From Epiperipatus broadwayi (lineage: Eukaryota > Onychophora > Udeonychophora > Euonychophora > Peripatidae), in assembly GCA_028023455.1 (NCBI GenBank), contig JAQFVV010006549.1, positions 248,001-312,000 of the forward strand: DNA of 64,000 nucleotides, read 5' to 3'. Numbering within the stretch: position 1 is the stretch's first letter; each line of letters begins with the position of its first letter. Made by a program: the position numbers and the translations under genes. The notes beneath the pieces are model-generated. The model did no database searches. It was given only the letters and a program-made list of their open reading frames with translations, and was not told the DNA's origin. Positions 36,025 through 48,324 of this stretch are shown in pieces.

Positions 36025-37216
36025 GATTTTATTCTCAAAATTAACTTAAATGCTATGAGTACTAATTAGTTTCTTGCTACTCAAAGAGGTATAACAAAAA
36101 TTGATCCTACCTGCTCTCTCTGTCAACACCAAGATGAAACATTTGATCATTTAATACACTCATGCACAGACCAGTGGTCTTCTAAGAAAACAATATATGA
36201 AAATATTAAATTAGACTATTCTTATTTTTTTGAAAAATAGTATTAAGATAAGAACCTTTTCCATTATCAGACTCTCTCTTTTCATAATATACACTTTCTG
36301 GACTACATGTTCATTCAAATATCAACCTTTTAAGCTAACTGTGCATATGCTTTGTGAGTGTTGATAATAAATGAATACTTTCTCACCAATACAAGATATG
36401 GTATTTATGCAGGAATAAAATGAATCCTCTTATTCCTATGACTCAAATGCTTATATATGAGCAAATCTGAAGTACTGGCAAGTAAAGTGTGAGGATGGAA
36501 CTGTCACTTTAAATTACTATGTACGATGTCTGAATGAATGACATGGGTGAAATTGTCTAGAATTTACTAAACGTCATTCCAACTGAAACTTAATCATATG
36601 TAAATAAGCATTTATTTTATATAGCATATGTTTACAATTATATACATTCAAATATCAGCCTTTTAAGCTAATTGTGCATATGCTTTGCGAGTGTTAATAA
36701 TAAATGAAATACTTCCTGCATAAATACTATATCTTGTATTGGTGAGAAAGTATTCATTTAGTATTAACACTCACAAAATGAATGCACAATTAGCTTAAAA
36801 GGCTGATATTTGAATGTATACAATTGTAAACATACGCTATATAAAATAAATGCTTATTTACTTATGGACTACATGTTGTAAAATTGTATTTAATACTGCC
36901 TTCTTTCAGCAAGAAAAATATATAATACGAAAGCTTTCTAAGATTAAGGAAAGGGATCAACTTCTCACACTGAAGAATAAATTTGATGATATGCGGAAAC
37001 TGATTTCTATATCTGAATAGCTTTACAAGAACCTTGCCCCTTTAAATCTTCATCAGAAAACATAGTACACATCATGGCTGCAACATATGAAGCACTCCTT
37101 ATTCCTTTCCATCCCTGACTACAATCTTACAAAGATACTACTGTAATTTATAATTATCTGTTCATATATATACATACTTTACCTTCTAAGTTTTTTAATA
37201 AAATTTATTGAGAAGT
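36025..37216 (+). mobile_element. 5'-truncated LINE copy with 13-bp TSD
   Basis: The plus-strand translation has DPTCSLCHxxDETFDHLIHSC-like sequence (36105-36175), the Cys-x2-Cys...His-x4-Cys zinc finger at the end of the LINE ORF2, then IIYTFWTTC, and after the FB2 insertion KIVFNTAFFQQEKYIIRKL to a stop at about 37020. The same order (CSLCHREEETQQHLFHTC, LYSFW, then a charged tail) is seen in the 59-64 kb LINE, so they are one family. It is bounded by AAAAGTCAAGGTT at 36012-36024 and 37217-37229, a perfect 13-bp TSD. Confidence 0.82.
36312..36864. mobile_element. 553-bp foldback element FB2 inside the LINE
   Basis: An inner inverted repeat (36601-36708 against 36753-36860) plus a partial third copy at 36312-36413 in the orientation opposite to 36717-36826. 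It is bounded by TGGACTACATGTT at 36299-36311 and 36865-36877, a perfect 13-bp TSD. Excising it rejoins the LINE codons (TFWTTC). A unique middle part (about 36415-36600) has no coding frame. The layout of a partial copy plus a full palindrome parallels FB1 and FB4, though the sequences are unrelated by eye. Confidence 0.85.
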
Positions 37217-37229
37217 AAAAGTCAAGGTT

Positions 37230-38505
37230 CGTTGTTTTAAATGAAATTGACTATAATAGAAAAATAAAAGAAGATATTGTAAAGCAAGCATATCAAAAGA
37301 TAAATAAAGATCCAGAAAATAGAATCAAAACAAATGATAAGATTTTATTAAGTTATATGGGAATGAAACAATTAATTAATAAAAAAAGATTATAAGTTTT
37401 TATATTATACAGTTTGAACATTTATGTATATTAGGGAAGGTTAAAACCTATATAAAGATAATATGACAGTAAAAATAATATAAAACTTTAATAATTATAT
37501 TTTTAAAGAATTATGTTATATAATATGTAAAAAGTTTGTCAATGCAATAGATTTTTGGTAAAAATTGTATTAAGAAATTAAGTAATGGAATGATTGTTTT
37601 ATTTGATATTTTTTTAAAAAAAGAATCAAAATATATCTAGAAAGGACGTGAATTAAAATAGTTATAAATAAAATAATAATAATATAATTTTAGAAGAATT
37701 GTTATATGCCATTAAAGAAACATTATTGCTGATAAAATACTTTATATTTTATATTCAGAGAAGAATTTTGGAATATAACAAAAGAAAATAAGTTATATAT
37801 TGCTCTATTAGTGAGATTTTAATTGTGATTAACTATATAGTGAAAAATATAATTAATAAGTATATAAAAAAGAAAAAAATTATAAAATATTATAAATATG
37901 TTTATGTTATAATTGTAGTAGGAAATAGTAGAGACATTGTTAATTTATTTAGGGTTGAATAATAATTAAAACATTATTAAGTTTATAATGGCAAAAAGAA
38001 AAGATTAAAGTATTTAGCTCTTAAAAAAATAAATTAATGGGGAAATACTTATTAAATTATATCAAAGATAAAGAAAAAAAACATTATAATTGATTCAAAT
38101 TCATATCAGCTATGATCTGGAAAACAACAGCTTTGAAAAGGCTAAGTTAAAAATGATAGGTTAACACTGAATGCAGAAGGAGCATTTTGTTAAAAATTGG
38201 AAGTTGACAATAATTATATTGAGATTAATTACAAAAGAAAGCATATTAAAAATATTTGTAGAACAAACATAATAATAATGCAAGAAATAATGTAACTCCT
38301 GTGTATAAAATAGGAAGTTGGTTTCTATTCCATATTTAATAGGGGAATATAAGACATAGATAAAAGAAAAGCTATCTAATGATATTAAAGTAGGATGAAA
38401 AATAGTAAATCTTTAAATAAATGGATTTGTAATGCAAAAAATATGGATAGTATGAAAAATAAGAGTTAGAACAGTTTAGAAAATTAACTGTGACCATTAC
38501 AATAT
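37230..38505. other. AT-rich gene-free DNA
   Basis: Continuation of the LINE target. The frame EDIVKQAYQKINKDPEN-like at about 37270-37395 looks coding-like, but I cannot assign it. Nothing else is seen. Confidence 0.4.
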
Positions 38506-38509
38506 AATA

Positions 38510-38800
38510 TATATATTGAACCAGGTGGGAGTGGATCACTCTGTTTATTTACATTTTTAAAAATGTTGATCTACTCCAGCTGCACTTTTACTATTGTGTG
38601 TGGGAGATGGTGATCTGGACCAGCTGATGAGTGTTGGTTCAGCATGATATATATATATATTGAAGATCATTTATCTTTTTTATATGTGTGAGGTCAAGTG
38701 TATCATTTGAAGGAGATAGATTGGATAGTTCAGGGGAAATGGATTGGATGGCTCAGGGGAGATTGAAAATTTGCATTCAAATTTCCTATAATTATATCTG
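38510..38800 (+). repeat. Diverged SINE-like repeat
   Basis: It contains CAGCTGATGAGTGTTGGTTCAGCATGAT, a TA run, ATTTATCTTTT and a GATTGAAAATTTGCATTCAAATTTCC end in the same order as the right arm at 25.07-25.22 kb (GATGAGTGCTGGTT ... ATTTATCTTTTC ... GAATTCGAATCCC). The B-box-like motif is decayed. GTTGATCTACTCCA-like sequence in the left half pairs with GGAGTGGATCA, giving a local hairpin. Confidence 0.5.
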
Positions 38801-40430
38801 AAAACTTCAAGGATATAAATTATACCTGTATTTAAATATTAATATACATATATATGTGAGATTGAAAAGATTGTCATTGAAAGAAGTATGGAGCATGATA
38901 TGTAATTAATAGAAAAGCTAGAAAATGGCTATATATTTATTTTTTGAATATAAGTCGTAGAATAAATTGTGGAAAAAATATTCAGTTAACAAAATATGTT
39001 GAAAATGGCAAGAAAAGAAAATGTTATAAAATTTTGTATAATAAAGAAAATTTTAATAATTATGTAAACATATACTAAGGCCCAGTACAATTAAGGATGG
39101 GGTGTGGTATTATTGGATTATTGGAAACTTCAGTGTTATAGTTAAAATCATATTTTTGTAAATTTGAAAAAAAAATTGAATTGTTATATATTTCTAAATT
39201 TATTATATATATATAATAGTATAATGTAAATAATATCCTCTGGGTAGAGTTCCTATACAGTACTTGATCATGTTATTGTAAAAGAGGCAACGTCTTAATA
39301 AGATTCCAATAAGGAATAAATGTGTGATCAGATGTTAAATAAATTTTTATTTATTTTAGTTATCTATTTTAATTTAATTTAAGATATATTATTTTAAATA
39401 AGGGTTTACTTATACTCATCAGAAAATCTCTTGGCCTATTCCAGAACCTTCATTTGTATTTTAAAACTGCTTTAACATTCTGACTACTTTGTCTTAGTTT
39501 TACAGCATACTTTTTAATAGCAAAGTCTCATCAAACATTTACTCTGTTAGATATGTCTCACTACTACAGAATTAAAGATATTACTGTTATATATTAATAG
39601 CATTGTGTAGATCATGGTTTCTTATTTTATAGATAAAGGAATGTGTCACAATTTCATCAAGAAAATCTTTGAATTCTCACAAGGTCAAATTTTTTACTTC
39701 CACAATGCAATTAATTAATTATTGTCTATTTAAAATAACATCTTCATACTATTATCAAAGTTTATGACCAAAATATTCCATCAGTACAGTAATATTTCAA
39801 AAGTTGCTTTTTATATATGCTTATAAAGTTCAATTTAAAAATATGGTTTGCTTGCATACGAAATTTACTTTATATAAATATGCAGGACAGCTTTATGGGG
39901 AATCTGTAGCAAATTCTTTTAATCCCCCTCTTATGCACTTAATTTCTAATCAGTTTGTTTATTATATTTTTATATATATATATATATAATACTAAATTGA
40001 GAGTTTCATTTAAGTATACCTGACTTGAAAATAATCTTTTTAATTTCGTTTTAGCATAAAGAACAAAAAATACTAGTTTGATTTAATTCATGGTAATTGT
40101 TCTAATTCTGTTTGTGTATGAGTAACAAAATTACTGTAAAGCAGATAAACTTGAAATATTTATTAGGTCTAATGCAGTAAAAAAAAGATTAATACTTTAC
40201 ACAATAGCTGTAGTTTGATTATTTTGTATGTTACTAACTACAAGAGTAACACGTTATAAATTCTTTATGATATTTTTACTATAAATAACATTTAGTTTTA
40301 GAGCAAAATGTTAACAAGTCTTAATCTATTATAAATTGCTGGTTCTGTTACCCTATCAGTTATTGGAGAACCATATTTTATCATTATCTTGGAATTTTAC
40401 TTATAGTCTGATAATTGCTTACCTAGATAT
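38800..40430. other. AT-rich gene-free DNA
   Basis: I see no gene or named repeat here. Confidence 0.5.
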
Positions 40431-42895
40431 TGAAACAGTAAGATTCATATTCGAATCTTAAGTTTCACCTTTTTTTTATTGTCTCCCACTGACCGCTCTA
40501 TCCTACCCAAATTTAAACTTTTTGGTATCGAATTGTGATATATGTAGAATTTACCATAAACACACACACATTTCAATCTCAAATTTAAGGCAATAAATAA
40601 AGATAAATAATATAATTTAGATTTTTTCTTTTAGTTATATAAAAATATATAATTTTAATCATTCATTTTGAATTGCAAAATCCGTTATTTATTGCTTTGT
40701 TTAAATTTCATTTAGTAATAATTTTAGAAATAGATTGTAATACTTAATTAAAAGTAAAAATAATCATATGTTCCCTTTTGTATTTGAAATTTTAAAACAA
40801 CGGCTGGTGAGAGATAATAGATTAATTAAAAAGAAAAATTCCCTAAAATCTAATTGCAAAAATTAAATGTAAAATCTAAATGTAAACAATAGAACGGCAG
40901 CTTTCTCTATAATTAAACTAACAAAAATGCATTTATTATCCTCAGGGCAGATTAATTGGAATCCAAAAATAAACTAACAAAAATGTAAAAGATAAGATCT
41001 AAGAAAGGATGCCATTTTAGACTTTATAGAGACTTTAACTTCAGCTGTGCTCTCAATCAGTTGAGAGTCCCCAAGATCTTAAAGTATTTTGATGTGCATA
41101 ATATGTGTGAATAGAAAGTGCCCAGACTATTCTCCATCTGGAGATGGCCTATTATATGCCAAACCTTCCATTTCCCTTTATAAATTCAAACATGAAGATC
41201 TGCTGCCTAAAATAATTTGAAAGCTGCTGCTGTTAAATTACACGAATCATCTAAAAGCTGTAAAGAACTGCTAATACTAGAAGCATGAACAATTTGCTAC
41301 TGATCACAGAGTCAGAAAACTTCTCATAAACAGGTACCTATGTCCAAATTCTCTATAGTACTCTACTAATATCCCGCTATAGCTTATTCATTCTTTATCT
41401 AACTTATAAACAATAAACTGTAAATTCTCATTTGTAAAACTAAAATTAATTATTACATTTTTTTAATGTAAAGTTCTTTAATAATCTAGCCTGCCTAACT
41501 CTAACTTTCTTGGGTACGTATTTCTAAAATCTACATTTTATTATATAAATATCGCATGCTCATAATTTTCTAAGTATAAATCTATGATCGCTTGAAACAG
41601 TGGAGGCATGTCAAATTTTCATTAATATTTACTTTCATAAATAACTTAATATTTTCATCTAAATTGACACGCATTCAGTGCTTCATTTATTGTAATACAG
41701 GGGTCTAGTGGTTAACAAATGGCTGACGTATTAGTTATAATAATCACCCAGTTTATGTATTGTTTTTATATTTTATTAAATTTGTAATTAATAATTTCAT
41801 AAAATTTGCATTTCTTTGAGAGTCGCAAATGTTCCTTACTAAATGTTGATAATGTAGGGCTGAGTTATAAAATATATTTAAGTCTTAACAGAATCGTCTG
41901 TACATTATACATGTGTTATGTTTTAGAGACACGATGATCCATTACAAGCCTTGAATATTCCAGATTCTATAGGGTTAAAATTAAACAGTCGTCCTACACA
42001 AGCAGACATAATAAATGCTCCCATAGGGCTTGACAACCGTCATGCAGCCAGCAGGCAGCTGTGGCATGAACCACTTGTCCCTGGTTATGCTTATGTGACA
42101 CCTTACCTCTTTGGGCCTATGGCAAATGCCAACCTGTATTTATAAACTCATTCACAGCTTTGCAGTTTCAATATACTGCCATTTCCTATTGCCTTTCTAA
42201 ATGTACCATGTGTTTCTTTTATTAACTTTATTATTCTATGTATAACTCCATCCCTGCATTAGTGACAATTCACTCTCAAATAAATGTTTGCCCCTAGTTA
42301 TTAGTAAATATCTTTAATTAAATAAATATATGTCCACCGCTACTCATATAAATGTTACTTTAGACTCTTGCATTGGAAAGATATAAATCCCTAAAGGCAT
42401 GTCTTAGAAATACATGCTCAAGAATTTTAGGTAGCTAGATTATGTCATCAAATAAATGTATTTCTTAAATAACTATCGAAAAATTCTGTTACTCAATTTA
42501 AATATTACCAAATATTATTAATAAATGATTTATTATTAAAATGTTTCAATAAATAATTTCAAACTATACATCTGCAGTTACATTTTATTTACTCGATACC
42601 CATTCTATATAATATTTCCTCGATTTTGTAAATATAAATGTTTAATTAATATTAGTGTTATTATTGGCTAACTCAAAAATAAAATCATGAATCTCTTGCA
42701 ACATCCCTGACCACCATGCCTAAAGAAATGTTTACTAATGTTGCAACAGATGCATAGTTTCATAGATTGTATTGTGGAATTGATAAACTATGTTCGAACC
42801 CAGTACTATGGGTGGCTTCGCTACCTCAATGGTGCTGCCCTTCTGTGTGCTGATCAAATTCTGCATTATTTTAATGAATCACCATTCCTGACTGT
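40431..42895 (+). repeat. Unit 1 of the 2.5-kb LTR-like repeat
   Basis: Plus-oriented copy. Compared with units 2 and 3 it lacks about 110 bp (around 42455) and has 2 bp fewer in the exon-like frame. It carries TATAAAAT at 41866-41873. Confidence 0.85.
41927..42145 (+). CDS. Exon-like open frame in unit 1 (unidentified)
   Basis: An open frame of 72 codons begins directly after a splice-acceptor-like TTATGTTTTAG (AG at 41925-41926) and ends in TAA at 42143-42145. It has no ATG start; it reads RHDDPLQALNIPDS at the start and ends PYLFGPMANANLYL. Base composition and amino-acid content look coding (Pro, Gly, His, Trp present, few Lys/Ile), unlike the surrounding DNA. I recognise no family. It lies about 55 bases after a conserved TATAAAAT. 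It could be a last exon of a captured host gene, an LTR-encoded accessory frame, or a chance frame. Confidence 0.35.
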   Translation, partial: RHDDPLQALNIPDSIGLKLNSRPTQADIINAPIGLDNRHAASRQLWHEPLVPGYAYVTPYLFGPMANANLYL

Positions 42896-42918
42896 TAAAT
42901 AGTATAATATTTTTTAGT

Positions 42919-42946
42919 GTTTGGCGCCCAACGTTGGGCGCCAAAC
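42919..42946. promoter_or_regulatory. 28-bp perfect palindrome containing a tRNA-Lys-type primer-binding site
   Basis: GTTTGGCGCCCAACG joined to its own reverse complement. TGGCGCCCAACGT (42922-42934) equals the first 13 bases of the primer-binding site complementary to the 3' end of tRNA-Lys(CUU). The match breaks exactly at the palindrome centre, so two PBS copies were joined head-to-head. It lies about 20 bases inside the inferred LTR end, farther than usual, which is the main doubt. Confidence 0.6.
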
Positions 42947-42964
42947 CCTAAAAAAAATTATACT

Positions 42965-45583
42965 ATGTAACAGTCACAAAACGTGTGATTCGTGAACATA
43001 ATGCAGAATTCGACAACCACACAGAACTGCAGCACCATCTTGGTAGCAAAGACACCCATAGTACTAAGTTCAAACATAGTTATCAGTTCCACAAAACAAT
43101 CTATAAAACAATGCATCTGATGCGACATTAGTAAAAATTTCTTTAGGCATGGTGATCAGGGATGTTGCAAGAGATTCATGATTTTATTTTCGAGTTAGCC
43201 AATAATAACACTAATATTAATTAAACATTTATATTTACAAAATCGAGGAAATATTATATAGAATGGGTATCGAGTAAATAAAACGTAACTGCAGACGTAT
43301 ATTTTGAAATTATTTATTAAAACATTTTAATAATAAATCATTTATTAATAATATTTGGTATGATTTAAATTGAGTAATGGAATTTTCTGATACTGTTATT
43401 CAAGAAATACATTTATTTATTTAGTAACATTTATACAAAATCATTTTACCAATAATACTTTAGATTTAAGACCTCAGTAGCAGTATTTCAAATACTGTTA
43501 TTTTTACAAAAGAAATACATTTATTTGATAACGTAATCTAGCTACCTAAAATTCTTGAGCAAGTATTTCTAAGACATACCTTTAGGGATTTATACCTTTG
43601 CAATGCAAGAGTCTAAAGTAAGATTTATATGAGTAGCGGCGGACATATATTTATTTAATTAAAGATATTTACTAATAACTAGGGGCAAACATTTATTTGA
43701 GAGTGAATTGTCACTAATGCAGGGACAGAGTTATACATAAAATAATAAAGTTAATAAAAGAAACACGTGGTACATTTAGAAAGGTGATAGGAAATGGCAG
43801 TATATTGAAACTGCAAAGCCGTGAATGAGTTTATAAATACAGGTTGGCATTTTCCATAGGCCTGAAGAGGTAAGGTGTCACATAAGCATAACCAGGGACA
43901 AGTTGTTCATGCCACAGTTGCCTGCTGGCTGCATGATGGTCGTCAAGCCCTACAGGAGCATTTATTATGTCCGCTTGTGTAGAACCACTGGGGTTAATTT
44001 CAACCCTATAGAATCCGGAATATTCAAGGCTTGTAATGGGTCATCGCATCTCTAAAACATAACACATGTATAATGCACAGATGATTCTGTTAAGACTTAA
44101 ATATAAATTTTATAACTCGGCCCTACATTACCAACATTTAATAATGAACATTTGTGACTCTCAAATAAATGCAATTTTATGGAATTATTAATCAAGATTT
44201 AATAAAATGTAAAAACAATACATAAATTGGGTGATTATTATAACTAATATGTCAGCCATTTGTTAAGCACTAGACCCCTGTAATACAATAAATGAAGCAC
44301 TGAATGCGTGTCAATTTAGATGAAAATATTAAGTTATTTATGAAAGTAAATATTAATGAAAATTTGACACGCCTCCACTGTTTCAAGCGATCATAGATTC
44401 ATACTTAGAAAATTATGAGCATGCGATAATTATATAATAAAATGTAGATTTTAGAAATACACACCTAAGAAAGTTAGAGTTAGGCAGACTAAATTATTAA
44501 AGAACTTTACATTAAAAAAATTGAATAATTAATTTTAGTTTTACAAACGAGAATTTACAGTTTATAGTTATAAGTTAGATAAAGAATGAATAAGCTATAG
44601 TGGGATATTAGTAGAGTACTCTAGAGAATTTGGTCACAGATACCTGTTTATGAGAAGTTTTCTGATTCTGTGATCAGTAGCAAAGTGTTCATGATTCTAG
44701 CATTACCAGTTCTTTACAGCATTTAGATGATTCATGTAATTTAACAGCAGCATCTTTCAAATTATTTTAGGCAGCAGATCTTCGTGGTTGAATTTATGAA
44801 GGGCAATGGAAAGTTTGGCATCTGATAGGCTAACTCCGGATGGAGAATAGTCTGGGTGCTTTTTACTTGATCATACCATGGCAGGTAAAATTAATTAAAG
44901 ATCTTGGAGACTCTCAACTTATTGAGAGCACAGCTAAAGTTAAACTCCAAAGTCCTAGAAAGTCTAAAATGGCCTCCTTCTTAAATCTTATCTTTTACAT
45001 TGTTGTTAGTGTATTTTTCGATTCCACTTAATTTGCACTGAGGATAATCAATGCATTTTTGTTAGTTTAATTATAGAGAAACCTGCCATTCTATTGTTTA
45101 TGATTAGATTTTCCCTTTAATTTTTATAATTACATTTTAGGGAATTTTTCCTTTTAATTAATCTATTATCTCTCACCGACCGATGCTTTTAAAATTTCAA
45201 TACAAAAAAGAAACTTACGATTATTTTTACTTTTAATTAAATATTACAATCTATTTCTAAATTATTATTAAATGAAATTTAAACAAAGCAAGAAATAATG
45301 GATTTTATAATTTAAAATAAATGGTTAAAAATATATATATATATATTTTTGTAACTAAAAGAAGAAATCTAAATTATATTATTTATCTTTATTATTGCCT
45401 TAAATTTGATATCGAAATGTGTGCGTGTTTATGGTGAATTTTACATATGTCTATACATTTTTAATATTGCTACACACACAACTCGATACCAAAAAGTTTA
45501 AATTTGGGTAGGATAGAGCGGTGGATGAGAGACGATAGAAAAATGGTGAAACTTAAGATCCGAATACTAATCTTACTGTTTCA
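42965..45583 (-). repeat. Unit 2 of the LTR-like repeat, inverted
   Basis: Reverse complement of unit 1 over about 2.5 kb at high identity, starting from the central palindrome. It shares with unit 3 the extra segment of about 110 bp and the 2-bp longer exon-like frame, so it is closer to unit 3 than to unit 1. TATAAAAT lies at 44107-44114 on the minus strand. Confidence 0.88.
43831..44051 (-). pseudogene. Exon-like frame in unit 2, frameshifted
   Basis: The counterpart of 41927-42145, 221 bp instead of 219. The extra two bases (TTAACCCCAG against TTAAACAG) shift the frame after about 22 codons. The acceptor-like TTTTAG and the terminal TAA are conserved. Confidence 0.45.
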
Positions 45584-45719
45584 GGCTTTCTATATTTCTA
45601 TATATCTGTAAAAAAAAAAAAAAAATTCGTATTTAAATTATATGATGTAGCAAATTTTTTTTCCTTCTTTCGTTGCCTTCTTTGTTCTTCCTTAATTGTT
45701 CATGGAAAGTACGAGGAAA
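45584..45719. other. Spacer between inverted unit 2 and unit 3
   Basis: Contains a run of about 15 A and a T-rich part. The last bases before unit 3, GAAAGTACGAGGAAA, are mostly purine, as a polypurine tract would be, but this is weak. Confidence 0.35.
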
Positions 45720-48322
45720 TGAAACAGTAAGATTCGTATTCGAATCTTAAGTTTCCCCTTTTTTCTATCATCTCTCACCCATCGCTCTATCCTATCCAAA
45801 TTTAAACTTTTTGGTATCAAGTTGTGTGTGTAGCAATATTAAAAATGTATAGACATATGTAAAATTCACCATAAACATGCACACATTTTGATATCAAATT
45901 TAAGGCAATAAATAAAGATAAATAATATAATTTAGATTTCTTCTTTTAGTTATAAATATATATATATTTTTAACCATTTATTTTAAATTGTAAAATCTGT
46001 TATTTCTTGCTTTGTTTAAATTTAATTTAATAATAATTTAGAATAGACTGTAATATTTAATTAAAAGTAAAAATAATCGTATGTTCCCTTTTTGTATTTG
46101 AAATTTTAAAAGCATCGGTTGGTGAGTGATAATAGATTAATTAAAAGGAAAAATTCCCTAAAATGTAATTATAAAAATTAAATGTAAAATATAAACGTAA
46201 ACAGGCAGCTTTCTCTATAATTAAACTAACAAAAATGCATTGATTACCCTCAGGACAGATTAAATCGAATCTAAAAATACACTAACAAAAATGTAAAAGA
46301 TAAGATATAAGAAGGAGCCCATTTTAGACTTTCTAGGACTTTGCAGTTTAACTTTAGCTGTGCACTCAATCAGTCGACAGTCTCCAAGATCTTAAATTAA
46401 TTTTACCTGCCATGGTATGATCGAGTAAAAAGTGGCCAGACTATTCTCCATCTGGAGATGGCCTATCAGATGCCAAACTTCATTGCCCTTCATAAATGCA
46501 ACCATGAAGATCTGCTGCCTAAAATAATTTGAAAACTGCTTCTGTTAAATTACACGAATCATCTAAATGCTGTAAAGAACTGCTAATGCTAGAATCATGA
46601 ACACTTTGCTACTGATCACATAATCGGAAAACTTCTCATAAACAGGTACCTGTGTCCAAATTCTCTAGAGTACTCTACTAATATCCCGCTATAGCTTATT
46701 CATTCTTTATCTAACTTATAACTATAAACTGTAAATTCTCGTTTGTAAAACTAAAATTAATTATTAAATTTTTTTAATGTAAAGTTCTTTAATAATCTAG
46801 TCTGCCTAACTCTAACTTTCTTGGGTGTGTATTTCTAAAATCTACATTTTATTATATAATTATCGCATGCTCATAATTTTCTAAGTATAAATCTATGATC
46901 GCTTGAAACAGTGGAGGCGTGTCAAATTTTCATTAATATTTACTTTCATAAATAACTTAATATTTTCATCTAAATCGACACGCATTCAGTGCTTCATTTA
47001 TTGTAATACAGGGGTCTAGTGCTTAACAAATGGCTGACATATTAGTTATAATAATCACCCAGTTTATGTATTGTTTTTACATTTTATTAAATCTTGATCA
47101 ATAATTCCATAAAATTGCATTTCTTTGAGAGTCGCAAACATGCCTTATTAAATGTTGATAATGTAGGGCCGAGTTATAAAATATATTTAAGTCTTAACAG
47201 AATCATCTGTACATTATACGTGTTATGTTTTAGAGATGCGATGACCCATTACAAGCCTTGAATATTCCAGATTCTATAGGGTTGAAATTAACTCCAGTCG
47301 TCCTACACAAGCGGACATAATAAGTGTTCCCGTAGGGCTTGACGACCATCATGCAGCCAGCAGGCATCTGTGGCATGAACCACTTGTCCCTGGTTATGCT
47401 TATGTGACACCTTACCTCTTCGGGCCTATGGCAAATGCCAACCCGTATTTATAAACTCATTCACGGCTTTGCAATTTCAATATACTGCCATTTTCTATCG
47501 CCTTTCTAAACATACCATGTGTTTCTTTTATTAACTTTATTATTCTATGTATAACTCCGTCCCTGCATTAGTGACAATTCACTCTCAAATAAATGTTTGC
47601 TCCTAGTTATTAGTAAATATCTTTAATTAAATAAATATATGTCTGCCGCTCCTCATATAAATCTTACTTTAGACTCTTGCATTGCAAAGGTATAAATCCC
47701 TAAAGGCATGCCTTAGAAATACTTGCTCAAGAATTTTAGGTAGCTAGATTATGTCATCAAATAAATGTATTTCTTTTGTAAAAATAACAGTATCGGAAAT
47801 ACCGCTACTGAGGTCTTAAATCTAAAGTATTATTGGTAAAATGATTTCGTATAAATGTTACTAAATAAATAAATGTATTTCTTGAATAACAGTATCGGAA
47901 AATTCCGTTACTCAATTTAAATATTACCAAATATTATTAGTAAATGATTTATTATTAAAATGTTTCAATAAATAATTTCAAACTATACGTCTGCAGTTAT
48001 GTTTTATTTATTCGATACCCATTCTATATAATATTTCCTCAATTTTGTAAATATAAATGTTTAATTAATATTAGTGTTATTATTGGCTAACTCGAAAATA
48101 AAATCATGAATCTCTTGCAACATCCCTGACCACCATACCTAGAGAAATGTTTACTAATATCACATCAGATGTGTTGTTTCATAGATTGTATTGTGAAACT
48201 GATAAACTATGTTCAAACTTAGTACTGCAGGTGGCTTCGCTACTTAGATGGTGCTGAAATTCTGTGTGGTGGTCAAATTCTGCACTATGTTCATGAATCA
48301 CACGTTTTTGACCATTACAATA
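45720..48322 (+). repeat. Unit 3 of the LTR-like repeat
   Basis: Plus-oriented copy separated from unit 2 by a spacer of about 136 bp with a poly-A run. Similarity ends near TTACA at about 48318-48322 without the PBS segment, as expected of a 3' LTR. TATAAAAT lies at 47175-47182. Confidence 0.88.
47234..47454 (+). pseudogene. Exon-like frame in unit 3, frameshifted
   Basis: 221 bp, with the same two-base difference (TTAACTCCAG) as unit 2. Two of three copies share the longer form, so either unit 1 regained an open frame by a 2-bp loss or the longer form is the derived one. Confidence 0.45.
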
Positions 48323-48324
48323 TA

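Larger units (their letters stand above)
40431..48322. mobile_element. Rearranged LTR-retrotransposon-like locus (three units: plus, minus, plus)
   Basis: Three copies of one long unit lie at 40431-about 42895 (plus), about 42965-45583 (minus) and 45720-about 48322 (plus). All begin TGAAACAGTAAG; the ends near TGACTGTTACA give LTR-like TG...CA termini. Units 1 and 2 meet through a palindrome carrying a tRNA-Lys-type primer-binding site, which belongs just inside a 5' LTR. Unit 3 would then be the 3' LTR, and the tetranucleotide ATAT flanks the whole locus on both sides as a weak TSD. No gag, protease, RT or integrase is present: the interior is replaced by an inverted LTR plus PBS. A segmental triplication of host DNA is the alternative. 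Confidence 0.6.

Noticed and set aside
44840-45031. 63-codon plus-strand frame in unit 2
   Set aside because: The corresponding regions of units 1 and 3 do not keep it open, and it shows no family features.
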